A stretch of DNA of 64,000 nucleotides from Haliclona indistincta (Eukaryota > Porifera > Demospongiae > Haplosclerida > Chalinidae): assembly GCA_964017065.1 (NCBI GenBank), contig OZ024783.1:8286391-8350390 (forward strand), read 5' to 3'. A program made the position numbers and the translations under genes. This document shows positions 21,511 to 32,934 of this stretch, one piece after another; within the stretch, counting starts at the first letter, position 1; the number at the start of each line of letters is the position of its first letter. The notes under the pieces are model-generated. The model did not search any database. It saw only the letters and a program-made list of their open reading frames with translations, and was not told the origin of the DNA.

Positions 21511-22143
21511 TAAAGTAAAAAAATTTTAATAAAAAACTGAAAAGTGTAGGGATGACTCTTAAAAAAGGAAAGGAACAAGATGGGATGATGCTTGCAAAAG
21601 TAAAGGAACAAGATGGAATAATGCTTGCAAATGTAAAAGTCCCAAGTATCCCTACATCAGCGGCTTGCTGCGATGACGTGCAATTGACAAATGCGGAATC
21701 CTCTTCTTATACCTTTTACAACCGTCAATTACTTATCAGACCGTGTCCTCCAAAACACAGATACCTCTAGTTATTTACAACTGTCAACTACTTCATCGGA
21801 CTGCGTCCTCCAAACACAGCTACCTGCAGCTTATTTACAACTGTCAACTACTTCATCGGACTGCGTCCTCCAAAACACAGATACCTATTATTATAGTTAT
21901 TCACAACCGTCAATTACTTCATCGGACTGCGTCCTCCAAACACAGATTCACAACCGTCAATTACTCCATCGGACTGCGTCCTCCTTCAAGCCGCTGATGT
22001 AGGGATACTTGGGACTTTTACATTTGCAAGCATTATTCCATCTTGTTCCTTTACTTTTGCAAGCATCATCCCATCTTGTTCCTTTCCTTTTTTAAGAGTC
22101 ATCCCTACACTTTTCAGTTTTTTATTAAAAATTTTTTACTTTA
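21511..22143. repeat. foldback terminus of E3 with tandem-repeat loop
   Basis: Arms 21511-21667 and 21987-22143 (157 bp each). The 319-bp loop holds five imperfect tandem units containing CATCGGACTGCGTCCTCCAA. TGTAGGGATGAC is at 21545-21556, and the inner arm ends CCCTACATCAGCGGCTTG. Confidence 0.9.
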
Positions 22144-23407
22144 CTTGTTCCTGTTACTTTTTTGATCACTGTCAGTTTGAACTTATTAGTTGTATTCTAT
22201 GTTAGATGTTATTTCATTCTTACAACTCTTTGAGCAGTATATAGATACTAGTCTAGCAGAGATGTGAACGTGCACAGCCTCTTGAGAGTAAGGAGTGTGG
22301 TTTAAATGTTTAATATTACCAATCACAAGAATAATCATTCATTGAAAGGTTTAAAATAGTTAAAGAGGTTGAGGACGCAGACAGCATAATGTCAAGTCCA
22401 GGTACGATTTGACAACATGATACTTGTTAGTATTGTAATGGATGAAGAGACTAGCACTGACAATTCATCGATGCTGCGAGCCTAAATAGTAGGAGCACGC
22501 CTAGTAGAATCTTGTTGAAGTCATTATCACACTCACAGAGGCTTCTAGTCCTTTGCAACTTACGCTGCGTGGTGTAGGAACCGTACTGTGCGCAGAATCT
22601 TGCTGCCGGTAAGCAGGCTAGACACTCAAGTTGTTCACGTCTGTGTAAGTCAGCTTTAACCCGCCATCTGAAGCGTTAACGAACAGATCAGTGTTATTTA
22701 GGGTATATAGTACTGGTTTAGACACATTTTCATACCTCTGGCTTGCGCGCTGAAGTGTCCAGAGCAGAGACAAAACGCAGTAGCGACATAGCTGCAAAAC
22801 CGATGTGGGCGGAGTTAATGATAAGAAGCGACAAGAGGGTTAATTAATGAAGTCGCTAGTCCAAAACGGTCCAAAAACCATGTTTTTCAAGGATTACTCG
22901 CTTCTGGTAGTATTTGACGCCTATCCAAGAAGTAAGTGCACTAACCCAGATATATACACATGCGATGGTGCAGGTTTGGTAGTGATTCGTTCACTCAGGA
23001 CAGCGCTATGCTTGTCAAAGAAGAAGAAGAAGAAGAAAGAAGATGAACAATTCGCGTGGGCGGCAATTTTAGTTTACCACTTTAGAAACGTCTGCCAGCT
23101 TCGCCAATGGTATTTCCATGCTCAGAACAATCGCCTGATCAATCCTAGATGTCTAGAATCTCGAGAAACGCTATAACAGCGAAGATCTACAAATTCTCTC
23201 TGTCTTGATTTTCGTCGTCAAGCAAGCAGTCCCGGCGACTTTAATAGACGTCCTACAAGCGCTTACACTTCAGAGTCACTTAGAGATAGTTAAAATACAG
23301 TATAGATGTATAATAATAGAGATATGTGCGAAAACCCATTTTCAACATGAGTAGCCGCCATCTTAATTCGAGGTCATCCCTACATATCATTGCCGATCGG
23401 CAATGAT
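21511..23407 (-). mobile_element. composite foldback element E3
   Basis: Reverse orientation. The hairpin end is a perfect 22-bp palindrome at 23386-23407 (ATCATTGCCG, then its complement), next to TGTAGGGATGAC (read on the minus strand, 23373-23384), then AAGATGGCGGCTAC. A (CTT)n tract lies at 23017-23047, followed by AGCATAGCGC, the counterpart of CCTAGCGCC in the others. The foldback end is at 21511-22143. The hairpin sequence differs from that of E1/E2 while the plan is identical. No coding capacity. Confidence 0.75.
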
Positions 23408-24108
23408 AATATTCACAATCAAATTTCCCAATTCGGACTAGTTGTGGTAACCACAACTATGAATAATTTTATGCGTTAATGACCGTACCCGCCACCTTAA
23501 GTATGCTGCTGAAAACACGCACTGATGGGTAACAGATGGCACTGAAAGGTAGTTGTGTACAACTACTATGTAGTATGTACAGTGTTCCACACGAAGACGC
23601 TTGAAAACACTTTTTTGAACACTTGGCTCATTTCCTCCAAACTCAGTGATCCCATGCACATATGCATATACCATCATCATGATGAGTCTATGAGTCTTTG
23701 TGAGTCTATTGCACCATGGCTACTAGTCACATGCTTGTCATGTGCTGCACATTGCTGTTTAGTGATGTTTTTATGGGCTTCGCCTCAAAAGGAACGACGA
23801 CACTCTTGATAAACAACTTTACAAGTCAGTGGCGTCACAAGGTTACTGTTATTAGTCGTGTCGTCATTTTACATGGTACATGTGTGTCAGTGTGTATACA
23901 ACAGTTTGGTAGCTGTGATCTGGGATTGCTAGTGTTCTTCTGCATACTATACCACGATGTGCATTTTCTGTACATATCCTCCATCAGAAAAAAAGAATAC
24001 AAAATCATTTCAAAAAATAGCAATCACTTATTTTAATTTCTGTTAATGCACTAACTGTAGACTGCACTAGCAATCTCAAACCATGTAACCAAACTGTTAT
24101 AATAGACA
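23408..24108. other. relic of a membrane-protein gene 5' flank
   Basis: 23500-23580 matches the block upstream of the three membrane-protein genes (TGATGGGTAACAGATGGCAC). With 30287-30340 and 30665-30703, which match its other half, this is a fourth, gene-less copy split by the gypsy element. No gene seen. Confidence 0.6.
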
Positions 24109-24322
24109 TGTAACAGTGTCGTCGAAACCTGTCTAGTCCTGTTCCTGTATTGTGGTGTATGTGACTGTGATTGAACTTGTGAACTGATGTATTGTGATTG
24201 TTGTAGAATAATGGACCTCTGTGTTTGTTCGTTGCTGTGTTTTGCACGGCCTCCTGTGTGTTTGTATATAAATGTGCGTGTGATGATTTGAAAGAGATTA
24301 TTTTTGGAAGAACTAGTTTACA
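24109..24322 (+). repeat. 5' LTR
   Basis: 214 bp, begins TGTAACAGTGTCG, ends AACTAGTTTACA. Contains TATATAAATG about 65 bp before its end, a possible TATA box. Confidence 0.95.
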
Positions 24323-27300
24323 TTGGAGGTTCGACCGAGACACAATTCTCAACAAGTGGAACACTACCAGTGACTGACCAGGAGCCCCAAAGCCCCAGGA
24401 TGGCTGAGGGGAGAGAGTCCAGCAGTCACTGGGGAGCTGTTCACTCAGAGCTCGGCGGTGCGTTACAGAGTCAGCTGTTGACGCCGACGCCGTGGAACCA
24501 AGCCGGACAGTCCTCGCAGCCTGAAGACACGAAGCTGCCGGAGGGACACCTTTACTCGCTTAACTCGGCCAGACTAAAGAGGGCGCACCTGAAGCTCGTG
24601 GCAGAGGCGCTGGGTTTGCCCACTGGCGCGGGAGTGGAGGAGACTCGCCAGCTGATTGAAGGTCATATAATTTCTACCAACAGAGAGCCAGGGCTGGTTC
24701 AAGTTATTGTACGGGAGATGAGACGAGTCCGACTGAGTCAACGAATCTATCTGGTAGATCAAACAGGTGTGTTTGCTGAGGCGGACAGGGAAGACGGCCA
24801 AGACACGCAGTCTGCCGACATCACTTCCGAACTCGAGGAGCTGTGTGCACAACTCGAGAGGGCTAACTGCGAGCTTGACAGACTTTAGCGTCAACTGCAG
24901 GAAACAGTCAAAGCTCACGAAGGAGAACTGAAGAAAGAGAGAGACAGGGTCAAGCAACTCTGGAAGCAGATGTGCGACCGCGTGGGTAAACTCGACTCCG
25001 CCCTCGCTCAGAAGGATGCTTTGATTGAGGGGCTCAACCAGCAGCATGCAGCTACAGCTACTCGCGTGGATCGCGCTGCTAGTCTGGAGAGAGCCAGAGA
25101 GCGTGCTGCAGAAGAACGTGCTACCACCAGTCTGCAGTTACCTCTACCAACAGAGGAGGACCCTCGGGAGCCTGTGTATCCACACTCTGAATCTTCTCTC
25201 TCTCCCTCTCACTCCCTTGTCTCAGTTCATTTACAGGATGCACAGTTGCATCCTCCTTGTATTCAATTTTCTCCTCACCATGCAGGTAGACGTCGGGAAG
25301 GCATTCAATCTTCTCCTCACCATGCAGGTAGACGTCAAGAAGACCGTCAGACTCCCCCAACTTATCATCGTAGGGGAAAGGCTCCTCCAGTACACCAGTT
25401 CACCGGTGATGATCCGGATGAGCTGCTTGATGACTGGCTCCCTACGTTAGAGCGTGCAGGAGCATGGAACGCATGGAGTCAGGAAGAGCTACTCATGCAG
25501 ATGGCGGGTCATCTGCGAGGCAGAGCGCTGCAAGAATGGAATCTGCTGACACAAGAGGAAAGGAGTAGCTGGGGCACTGCAGTTGAAGCCTTGAAGAGTA
25601 GACTGGAGCCGAGAGACAGAGCATTGGCTGCTCAAGACTTCAGACATGCTACCCAAAGGAAATCTGAAACTGTGGCAGATTATGTTCGACGCATGGAGCG
25701 TGCATTGCAGCTAGCATATGGACGAGATGGCATGCTCAGGGAGACCAGACAGATGATTCTGTTCACCCAGCTGCAGGAGGGTTTGCTGTATCGTTTGGTA
25801 GAGAGTCCAGCTGTGTCAGGTGCGAAGAGTTACACAGAACTCTGTCTTGCAGCGAAGAATGAGGAGAAGCGACAGGCTGAGCTTGAGAAGAGAAGAGACT
25901 ACATCAGGGGTCCACGACCAGCACATGATAATCAAAAGACCAAGACCCCCTCTACACCTCAGCCGTCGCCACCGGTTTCCAACAAAAAGACTCCTGGACC
26001 TCGACGATGCTACAACTGTGGAGACCCTGGACATCTTGCCAAAAACTGTCTCAAACCACCTACAGAGAGCAAGGGTTCTCACCAGAAACCAAGGAATCGA
26101 GGTGTCCATTCCAGACAGGAAAACACTGCACCACCCACATCAGACTCCGCCCATTCTGATCCACCTTCTTCCTCTACTCATACTGATCCTCTTTCTTTTC
26201 TTTTTTCAGATGAGTCGGACCCGGAGCGGTGTTGCCAAGTGGATGTGAAAGACCAGGGCAGCCACACTGTCTGTGTTCCGCTACAAGTGGAGGGTGTACC
26301 CGCTTATGGTCTCGTAGACACTGGTGCTGATATCACTATCATAGGACCACGCTTGTTTAAGAAGGTGGCAGCAGTGTCCAGACTTAAGAAAAAAGACTTT
26401 AAGCCTGCCGATAAGACACCACATGGCTATGATGGCAGACCGTTTGAGCTTCATGGACGCATGCAGCTAACTCTTTCTTTTGACGGACAAGAGATGAAGA
26501 CGATGGTCTACATAAAGATGGATGTTGAAGATCAGCTTCTGTTGTCGGAAGGTGTGTGCCGACAACTGGGCATCGTCAAATATCATCCTAATGTCGAAGT
26601 GTGGAGGGGATGCAAGAAGAGGAAGAAGCCGAAGAAGCTGAAGGAGCCAAAGGTTCCCAGGGTATCCTGCACAGTCAAGCTAGTGAAAACAGTCCATCTA
26701 GCCCCACACAGTAGTTCTGTTGTGACCATACAGTCTCAGCTTCCCTCTACCTGTATATTACTAGAGCCTTTATCTTCCTCTCAATCTGATTCTCAATTAC
26801 TCTCTCTCCTTGAGTCTCCTGCTCTAGTGAAGACTGATTCCCAAGGAGTTGCTCATGTGGTTCTTAGTAACCTTCGGAAGACCCCACAGAAGTGTCAGCA
26901 AGGAGATGAGCTAGCAATCGCTGTATCCGCTGATGTGATTGAGCCGGCAGCTGACCATGCTGTTCCACTTCCGAGGTCACCTGCTGTTCGTGAGATCAGC
27001 ACTTCAGATCGTATGACTGAACTGTTTTCTCTCCTCCCTAAGGAAGAAATCTCTTTGTCCACTTCAGAGCACAAGCAACTCCATCAATGCCTTGAAGAAC
27101 ACCACAGTGTTTTCGCTGTAGAAGAGAACGAGAGAGGACACACGGATGCACCTCCAAGCAAGCAACATCTGCGACGAGTGCCTTTTGGAGTGAGAAAAGA
27201 AGTGGCCCGGCAGCTGCAAAAGATGCAAGAAATGGACGTGATACAGCCTTCAAACAGCCCCTGGTCAAGCCCGATTGTTCTAGTAAGAAAGAAAGACGGT

Positions 27301-30033
27301 ACCTTGCGATTTTGCATTGACTATAGACATCTGAATTCCATCACTAAAACTGATACCTATCCTCTTCCAAGAGTTGATGACATCATCGATCAGCTTGGTC
27401 CTACTACCAAATACTTCTCCACTCTCGACTTAGCCTCTGGCTACTGGCAAATCCCCATGGATCCATCTTCTCAGGAAAAGACGGCGTTTATTACCATTGG
27501 AGGTCTCTATGAGTTCAAAGTAATGCCTTTCGGACTTAAGAATGCACCAGCTGTCTTTCAACGATTGATGGAGAAGATCTTACAACAACTGAATCCTGTT
27601 GATGGGAGAAAATTTGTATCTGTTTATGTGGATGATGTTTTAGTGTTTTCTTCCTCCTTCCAGGAACATGTTGAACATGTCACTCAAGTGTTCAAGGCAC
27701 TACAGAAAGCTGGTCTGAAGCTGAAACCATCTAAGTGTCGTCTGTTCCGCAAGGAGGTGGAATACCTTGGCTATCTACTCACTCCTGATGGGCTTTTACC
27801 AAACCAGTCTCAGACAGAAGCTGTTGTCGACTTCCCTGTTCCGACTTCTCTTCATGAGCTCAGACAGTTCGTTGGACTGGCATCGTACTATCGCAGATTC
27901 ATCAAGGGATTTGCAACTATTGCTCAACCACTCCATTGTCTCACCAGAAAAGGAGCAAAGTTTGTCTGGGATACTGCTTGCCAAGATGCATTTCAATCAC
28001 TCAAAGATAAGCTTGTGTCCCATCCTGTTCTCAGTTACCCTAACTTTGACAAAGATTTCGTCCTAGAGACAGATGCCAGTGCCCGAGGTCTCGGAGCTGT
28101 TCTCAACCAAGAGCAGAGCGATGGAACACTTCATCCTGTTGCCTACGCTAGTCGTGCTGTATCTCAATCTGAAGCAAACTACGCCGTCACAGATCTGGAG
28201 ACTCTAGCTGTTGTATGGGCATTCACACACTTTCGTGCTTACTTGTATGGACACCACGTAACGGTCTACACTGATCATGCAGCAGTGAAAGCTACGTTGG
28301 GTGCTCCTCACCTCAATGGGAAACATGCGAGATGGTGGACAAAGATCTACGGCTCAGGAATCAGGAGCGTGGAGATTCGTCATCGATCTGGCAAACAGAA
28401 TACCAATGCTGATGCTTTGTCAAGAAATCCCTACCTTCCTCCACCAGTAAAAGAAATAGACACCGAAACTCAAGTGGCTACTATGACTTCACAACAAGAT
28501 GGATCACAAGAGCTAGCAGACATCATGGTAGATGAGCTATTACAACTGCCTCCCACAGAACCTCAACTTCCTGACAATCTCAGAAACGAGCAGATGAAGG
28601 AACCCAAACTCAGCAGTCTCTTCAACTACCTTGAAGATGATCGTGTCCCTTCTGATTCTAGAGATGCTCAGCGAGTGGTTGCAGAAGCTCAGATGTTTGC
28701 AGTAATGGACGGTGTCCTCTACTATGTTGATCCTAAGCGACGGAACAGGAAGCGAGCAGTGGTGCCACCTCAACTTCGAGAGAGTATTATCAGAGAATAT
28801 CACGGTGGACCTATGGCAGGTCATTTCTCTACTCAGCGGCTCTACTCGACTATGGCAAGGAGTTGGTGGTGGAAAGGAATGTACACAGACGTACATCATC
28901 ATTGTCAAAACTGCCCGTAGTGTGCCTTTGTCTCTAACCCTCGTCACTCCAAACACCCTTTTTTACATCCTATTCCAGTTGGCCGTCCCTTTCAAATCGT
29001 TGGAGTTGATATCATGGATCTTCCTAAGACGAAGAGGGGCAATCAACATGTGGTTGTGTTTCAAGATTTCTTGACCAAGTGGCCTCTTGTATTCCCTGTC
29101 CCTGACCAGAAATCTTTGAGGATCGTTAAACTGTTGGTGGAAGAACTTGTCCCACTATTTGGAGTACCAGAAGCCTTACTCTCAGATCGCGGTACGAACT
29201 TGTTGTCACACCTCATGATGGATGTTTGTCAAATGCTCGGTACAAAGAAACTGAACACTACTTCCTACCATCCTCAATGTGACGGAATGGTCGAACGATT
29301 CAATAGAACCCTCAAATCCATGCTAAGGAAACATGCTGCCACCTAAGGCAACCAGTGGGACCAGTACCTATCTGGAGTTCTTTGGGCGTATCGCAATACT
29401 CCACATGAAGCTACTCGAGAGAAGCCATCTTTCCTTCTCTTCGGAGTTGATTGTCGTTCTCCTACTGAAGCAGCCTACCTTCCGACTACTGTTTCTCCTG
29501 CAGTTCCTGTTTGTGACTATCGTGAAGAGCTCATCCGTTCTCTCAGTTCAGCCAGAGAGATAGCCTGCCAGAGTATCAGAGAAGCTCAACAACGATACAA
29601 GTCTCAGTATGACGAGCATTCACAACCTGTGAGCTACAAGTTAGGAGACTGGGTGTTGGTACGCTTCCCACAAGATGAGAGTGGACGCTTGCGAAAGTTA
29701 TCAAGACCGTGGCATGGTCCCTACAGAGTGATCTCCATTGATGACCCTGACATAATTCTCTCCAAGATTTATTATCCCCAGCATGACCCGATCAAGGTGC
29801 ATCAATCCAGAGTGAAGCATTGTCCTCCAGACCTGTCAGCTGGTTCGTTCTGGTATGGATCGAAAAGATCAGGACCAGGCCGCCCACCCAAATGGACCGA
29901 AAAACTTGTTCGACCGGACATTGATGCTGAAGAACTTGAAGTTCAACCAAATACTGCTAGCGACTCATCCGATGCTAACACTTCCTCTCGTCATCAGACA
30001 ACTCATCATTATGATCTAAGACCTCGCAAGTAG
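24304..30033 (+). pseudogene. gypsy gag-pol, one frame with three stops
   Basis: A single frame of 1,910 codons, broken only by TAG at 24886-24888, TAG at 28918-28920 and TAA at 29344-29346. Order: N-terminal Gag, a CCHC zinc knuckle (CYNCGDPGHLAKNC, 26008-26049), aspartic protease (LVDTGADITII, ~26310), reverse transcriptase (YVDDVLVFSS, ~27624), RNase H (ETDASARGLGA, ~28066), integrase with HHCC finger around 28890-28923, DDE residues near GVDIMDL (~29003) and SDRGTN (~29185), and a GPY module (WHGPYRV, ~29710). The second stop falls inside the integrase zinc finger and the third inside the integrase, so this copy is inactive unless stops are read through. The first stop is within Gag, not at a gag/pol border. 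The start codon is inferred; the ATG at 24400 is an alternative. Confidence 0.9.
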
Positions 30034-30072
30034 GGTTAACGCTCGGGACGAGCTTCTCCAAAGGAGGGAGTA

Positions 30073-30286
30073 TGTAACAGTGTCGTCGAAACCTGTCTAG
30101 TCCTGTTCCTGTATTGTGGTGTATGTGACTGTGATTGAACTTGTGAACTGATGTATTGTGATTGTTGTAGAATAATGGACCTCTGTATTTGTTCGTTGCT
30201 GTGTTTTGCACGGCCTCCTGTGTGTTTGTATATAAATGTGCGTGTGATGATTTGAAAGAGATTATTTTTGGAAGAACTAGTTTACA
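30073..30286 (+). repeat. 3' LTR
   Basis: Same 214 bp as 24109-24322 with one visible difference. Preceded by the purine tract and TA. Confidence 0.95.
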
Positions 30287-31014
30287 GACACATGTACCAT
30301 CACTACAATCTGAACTAAAACAATAACCGTGAGTTACTGTCACAACTTGAAATTCATTGCAGAGTGCATGCAATAGCTGAAGTTATATTATTAGTTGGCA
30401 CTCTCTCCCTGTCTTTTCATAAAGCTTTATCTTCTAAACAGGCAGATTTTTATTCTTGAGCATTAATGTTGGCTTGTTAATTAGATTTTTATGCCACCAG
30501 TTTATTTTCTAGCTCCAGTGAAGCGAAATACAGCATTGATTGGTAGCAAAACTTGGCTCCACAAAATGCTTGCTGCCAAGCATTGGCTATTTCTAGAGTA
30601 TTTTTAGTATGTCTGCCTCAGCACTTACTGAAATAGCCTGGTATCATCTTTGTATGTTTGTTGTTTACTGCTGCAACAAGGTCCTGACCACAGTGTAATT
30701 ATGCCTCGGTGGGCGGAGCCACGAGGCATACAGTAGTTCGTCGGTTTGTCCTTCTAGTACAGCAGATAGGTGTAATGATTGTGCTCTTAGATGATACAAG
30801 CATGAAATTTTGTGTGTAGTTAGAGTGTGTGCCAAGGAATATTTTTAGCTATAGGGGCATCTCAGCTTTTTCCCTGGGAAAAAAATAGAGCATTTTGAAA
30901 AAAATCAGTTTTAATTGGTGATAATTAATGTTTTAAATAGCCCAAAATTATTTTCTGACACTGATTTTGAATGTTTTCTAACAATCATAGCAAGACAATT
31001 GATTTATACGTTGT
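30287..31014. other. flank relic plus end of a hairpin-capped element
   Basis: 30287-30340 and 30665-30703 match the membrane-protein 5' flank. At about 30704 the hairpin ATGCCTCGGTGG/CCACGAGGCAT is the end of an AAT-family element, cut short after ~50 bp. About 30750-30870 resembles 34255-34390 in inverse and 7400-7490, a repeat with ATGATACAAGCATGAAATTT. No gene. Confidence 0.55.
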
Positions 31015-32569
31015 TCAACAGTCACCACATAGTCCACCACAAGAACAAAGTGCGTACACTCAAGAGCAGCTTTTTGACACTTGCAATGGCCTCTACATCC
31101 TTTCTTACAGCCACATCGTATCAGTTCTCTGCAAGCATGTGTAGCCTCTGGCAAAGTAGTCCAATTAACTTCCCAATTTCCATCAGTACTTTCGTTCCAA
31201 CCCCATTGACTTGGTGATGGCAGCTCTGGTGGAGGAACTATTGTCTGTCCCCAGCAGTGACCAGCTTGGTAAGCAGGCCTCATAATGTGTTGTACAAGAG
31301 CAGCCTTTGTTGGAGGCAGTCCATCAATTGTCCTTCCTTTTTGAGTAAATAGTTCTTTTCTAGCACTATTAACACACATCTGGCTACTGGTGCGGTCATT
31401 AAGCAAAACTACAAATCTTTCAGCTCTCTCTATCCATGTGTCAATAGTTTGCGGTGTTGGTCTAGCAGCCAAAGCACAAATTGCTGGGGTGACATCTGTA
31501 TAAACCTCTCATGTAGTTTTATTTCCTCTGCCTCCAAAGAATGATTACGGTACTGATACTGAGCATCTTGTGCAATTAGATCACCCGCACTTAGCTTGGC
31601 AAGAAGTCGCTCATCTTGCAACTTAATAGCACATGTTGGACATTAATGTCAACATCAAAGGTTGATGCTTTTCTTAAGAGTTCATCTTGTAAAATGTTAT
31701 TTTTTTATTTCGTCCAATTATTTTTGCAGATTTGAACCAATTTATTGATATTCCTTAGCAAATGCCTAAGAAAGCTCTTGAAATTAAATAAAGTTTGACT
31801 CTCGCCACCTAAATTTAGGTGCCTCCACTTAAAAAGTATTTTAGGCCACCTAAATTTAGGTGGTTGACGTTTGCAAATTCTTTCAAAATCATCAAAAATA
31901 ATTTATCAATGGTACCTAAATTTAGGTGGTGTTGTCTGAACATCAGCAAAGTTGCCTTAATTTAGGTGCGGTGCTTGATATTAGCCCAAATTTGGACAAA
32001 GCTGCTTGAGACAGCCTAAATTTAGGCATGGTATATAGGATGCCTAAATTTAGGTGGCGATAGTCAAAAATGTTGGAATTTCATGAGCTTTCTTGGGCAT
32101 TTGCTAAGGATTATCAATAAAATTGGTTCAAATCTGCAAAAATAATTGGACGAAAAAATAACGTGTTTTACCACAGAAATACATATGTAGCATGTTTAAA
32201 TTGAAATTCTGCCACATTCCATACTTCGACGAGTAACTTTGAACTGCTACAAGAATTAGAATCGTCATATTCTGATGACAGCAATTTTCTCTTTTCTACT
32301 CGTTGAAGCATAGTTCTGTTATGTAGGAGTCTGCACAATTCATGCCACTTTGCCTTGTGCTCATTTAATGTTGCCTCAATGCCTCCTCCATCATCAAGTC
32401 TAGACAAATCTAAGCTTTTTGGCAGCTCTCCAGCCTTATGAAACCCCTGAAGAAGATCAGCATGATTCTGGTATCCTGCTCCTTGTGTGCCATGTTTAGA
32501 CTCTGCTGGGCATCTTAACACTTCTGTTGTTGCCTTCTGGCAGATGATACATTCTGTCCAGTCAGTCAC
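31015..32569 (-). pseudogene. CXC (tesmin-like) gene of the LAPC family, internally deleted
   Basis: N-terminal part (32569-32168) has WTECIICQK, LSRLDDGGGIEATLNEH and WHELCRLLHN. After the palindromic insertion come ASTFDVDINVQ and ERLLAKLSAGDLIAQDAQYQ (about 31660-31560). The long middle of the family is mostly missing. The C-terminal part (31472-31015) has ELFTQKGRTIDGLPPTKAAL, GHCWGQ, PSPSQWGWNE and the CXC block RCGCKKGCRGHCKCQKAALE. A one-base loss just after that shifts the frame; in the neighbouring frame the expected CSCGGLCGDC end with a stop at 31015-31017 is visible. Family function is unknown. The segments missing here partly survive at 7950-8545, from another copy. Confidence 0.75.
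31696..32162. mobile_element. palindrome-rich inverted-repeat element
   Basis: 467 bp inserted in the CXC pseudogene. Long inverted ends (31696-31785, 32077-32162) include CCAATTATTTTTGCAGATTT and GCAAATGCCTAAGAAAGCTC, imperfectly matched. The centre holds about six palindromes of the form CCTAAATTTAGG at irregular spacing. No ORF. Target duplication not clear. Confidence 0.82.
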
Positions 32570-32934
32570 TGGCTGTATCAGAATATCTCGCGTTTAATTT
32601 GTTGGTGCACATTGAACATTCTATCAGTCTTATCCATTGTTACTTAAATGCACTAAAGTACAGAAAGATTCAGGAAAGATTTACTAATAAGATTTGTGAC
32701 AACTATAAACCAATTATTACTTGAAAGAATCTTATCTGTGTCTTGCTACTGTCCCAGCATGTGGCAGAGCACATGGGATTCTAAAACTGTATGTTTTAAT
32801 ATTTTTGGGGTGTCGATGTGAAGCGTAAGCATGCTACTATGATAGATTTGGACTTATTAATATGCAGCTAGAAGTGCACTCATACACTAAAACATATTCT
32901 GACATGAATTATAATTGTACAAAATCTCACTATT
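32570..32934. other. non-coding
   Basis: AT-rich, no feature recognised. Ends CTATT at the start of element E4. Confidence 0.5.

Larger units (their letters stand above)
24109..30286 (+). mobile_element. Ty3/gypsy LTR retrotransposon, nearly full length
   Basis: 6,178 bp with 214-bp LTRs, TG...CA ends, and a 4-bp GACA target duplication (24105-24108, 30287-30290). A TGG just inside the left LTR is a likely primer-binding start, and AAAGGAGGGAG (about 30060-30070) is the polypurine tract. Gag and pol lie in one frame. The LTRs differ at one base that I can see (G versus A in CTCTGTRTTTG), so insertion is recent. Three in-frame stops interrupt the frame. Confidence 0.95.

Noticed and set aside
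21511..22143. A CRISPR-like array in the loop region
   Set aside because: The repeats are imperfect and contiguous without unique spacers, and lie in a eukaryotic foldback element.
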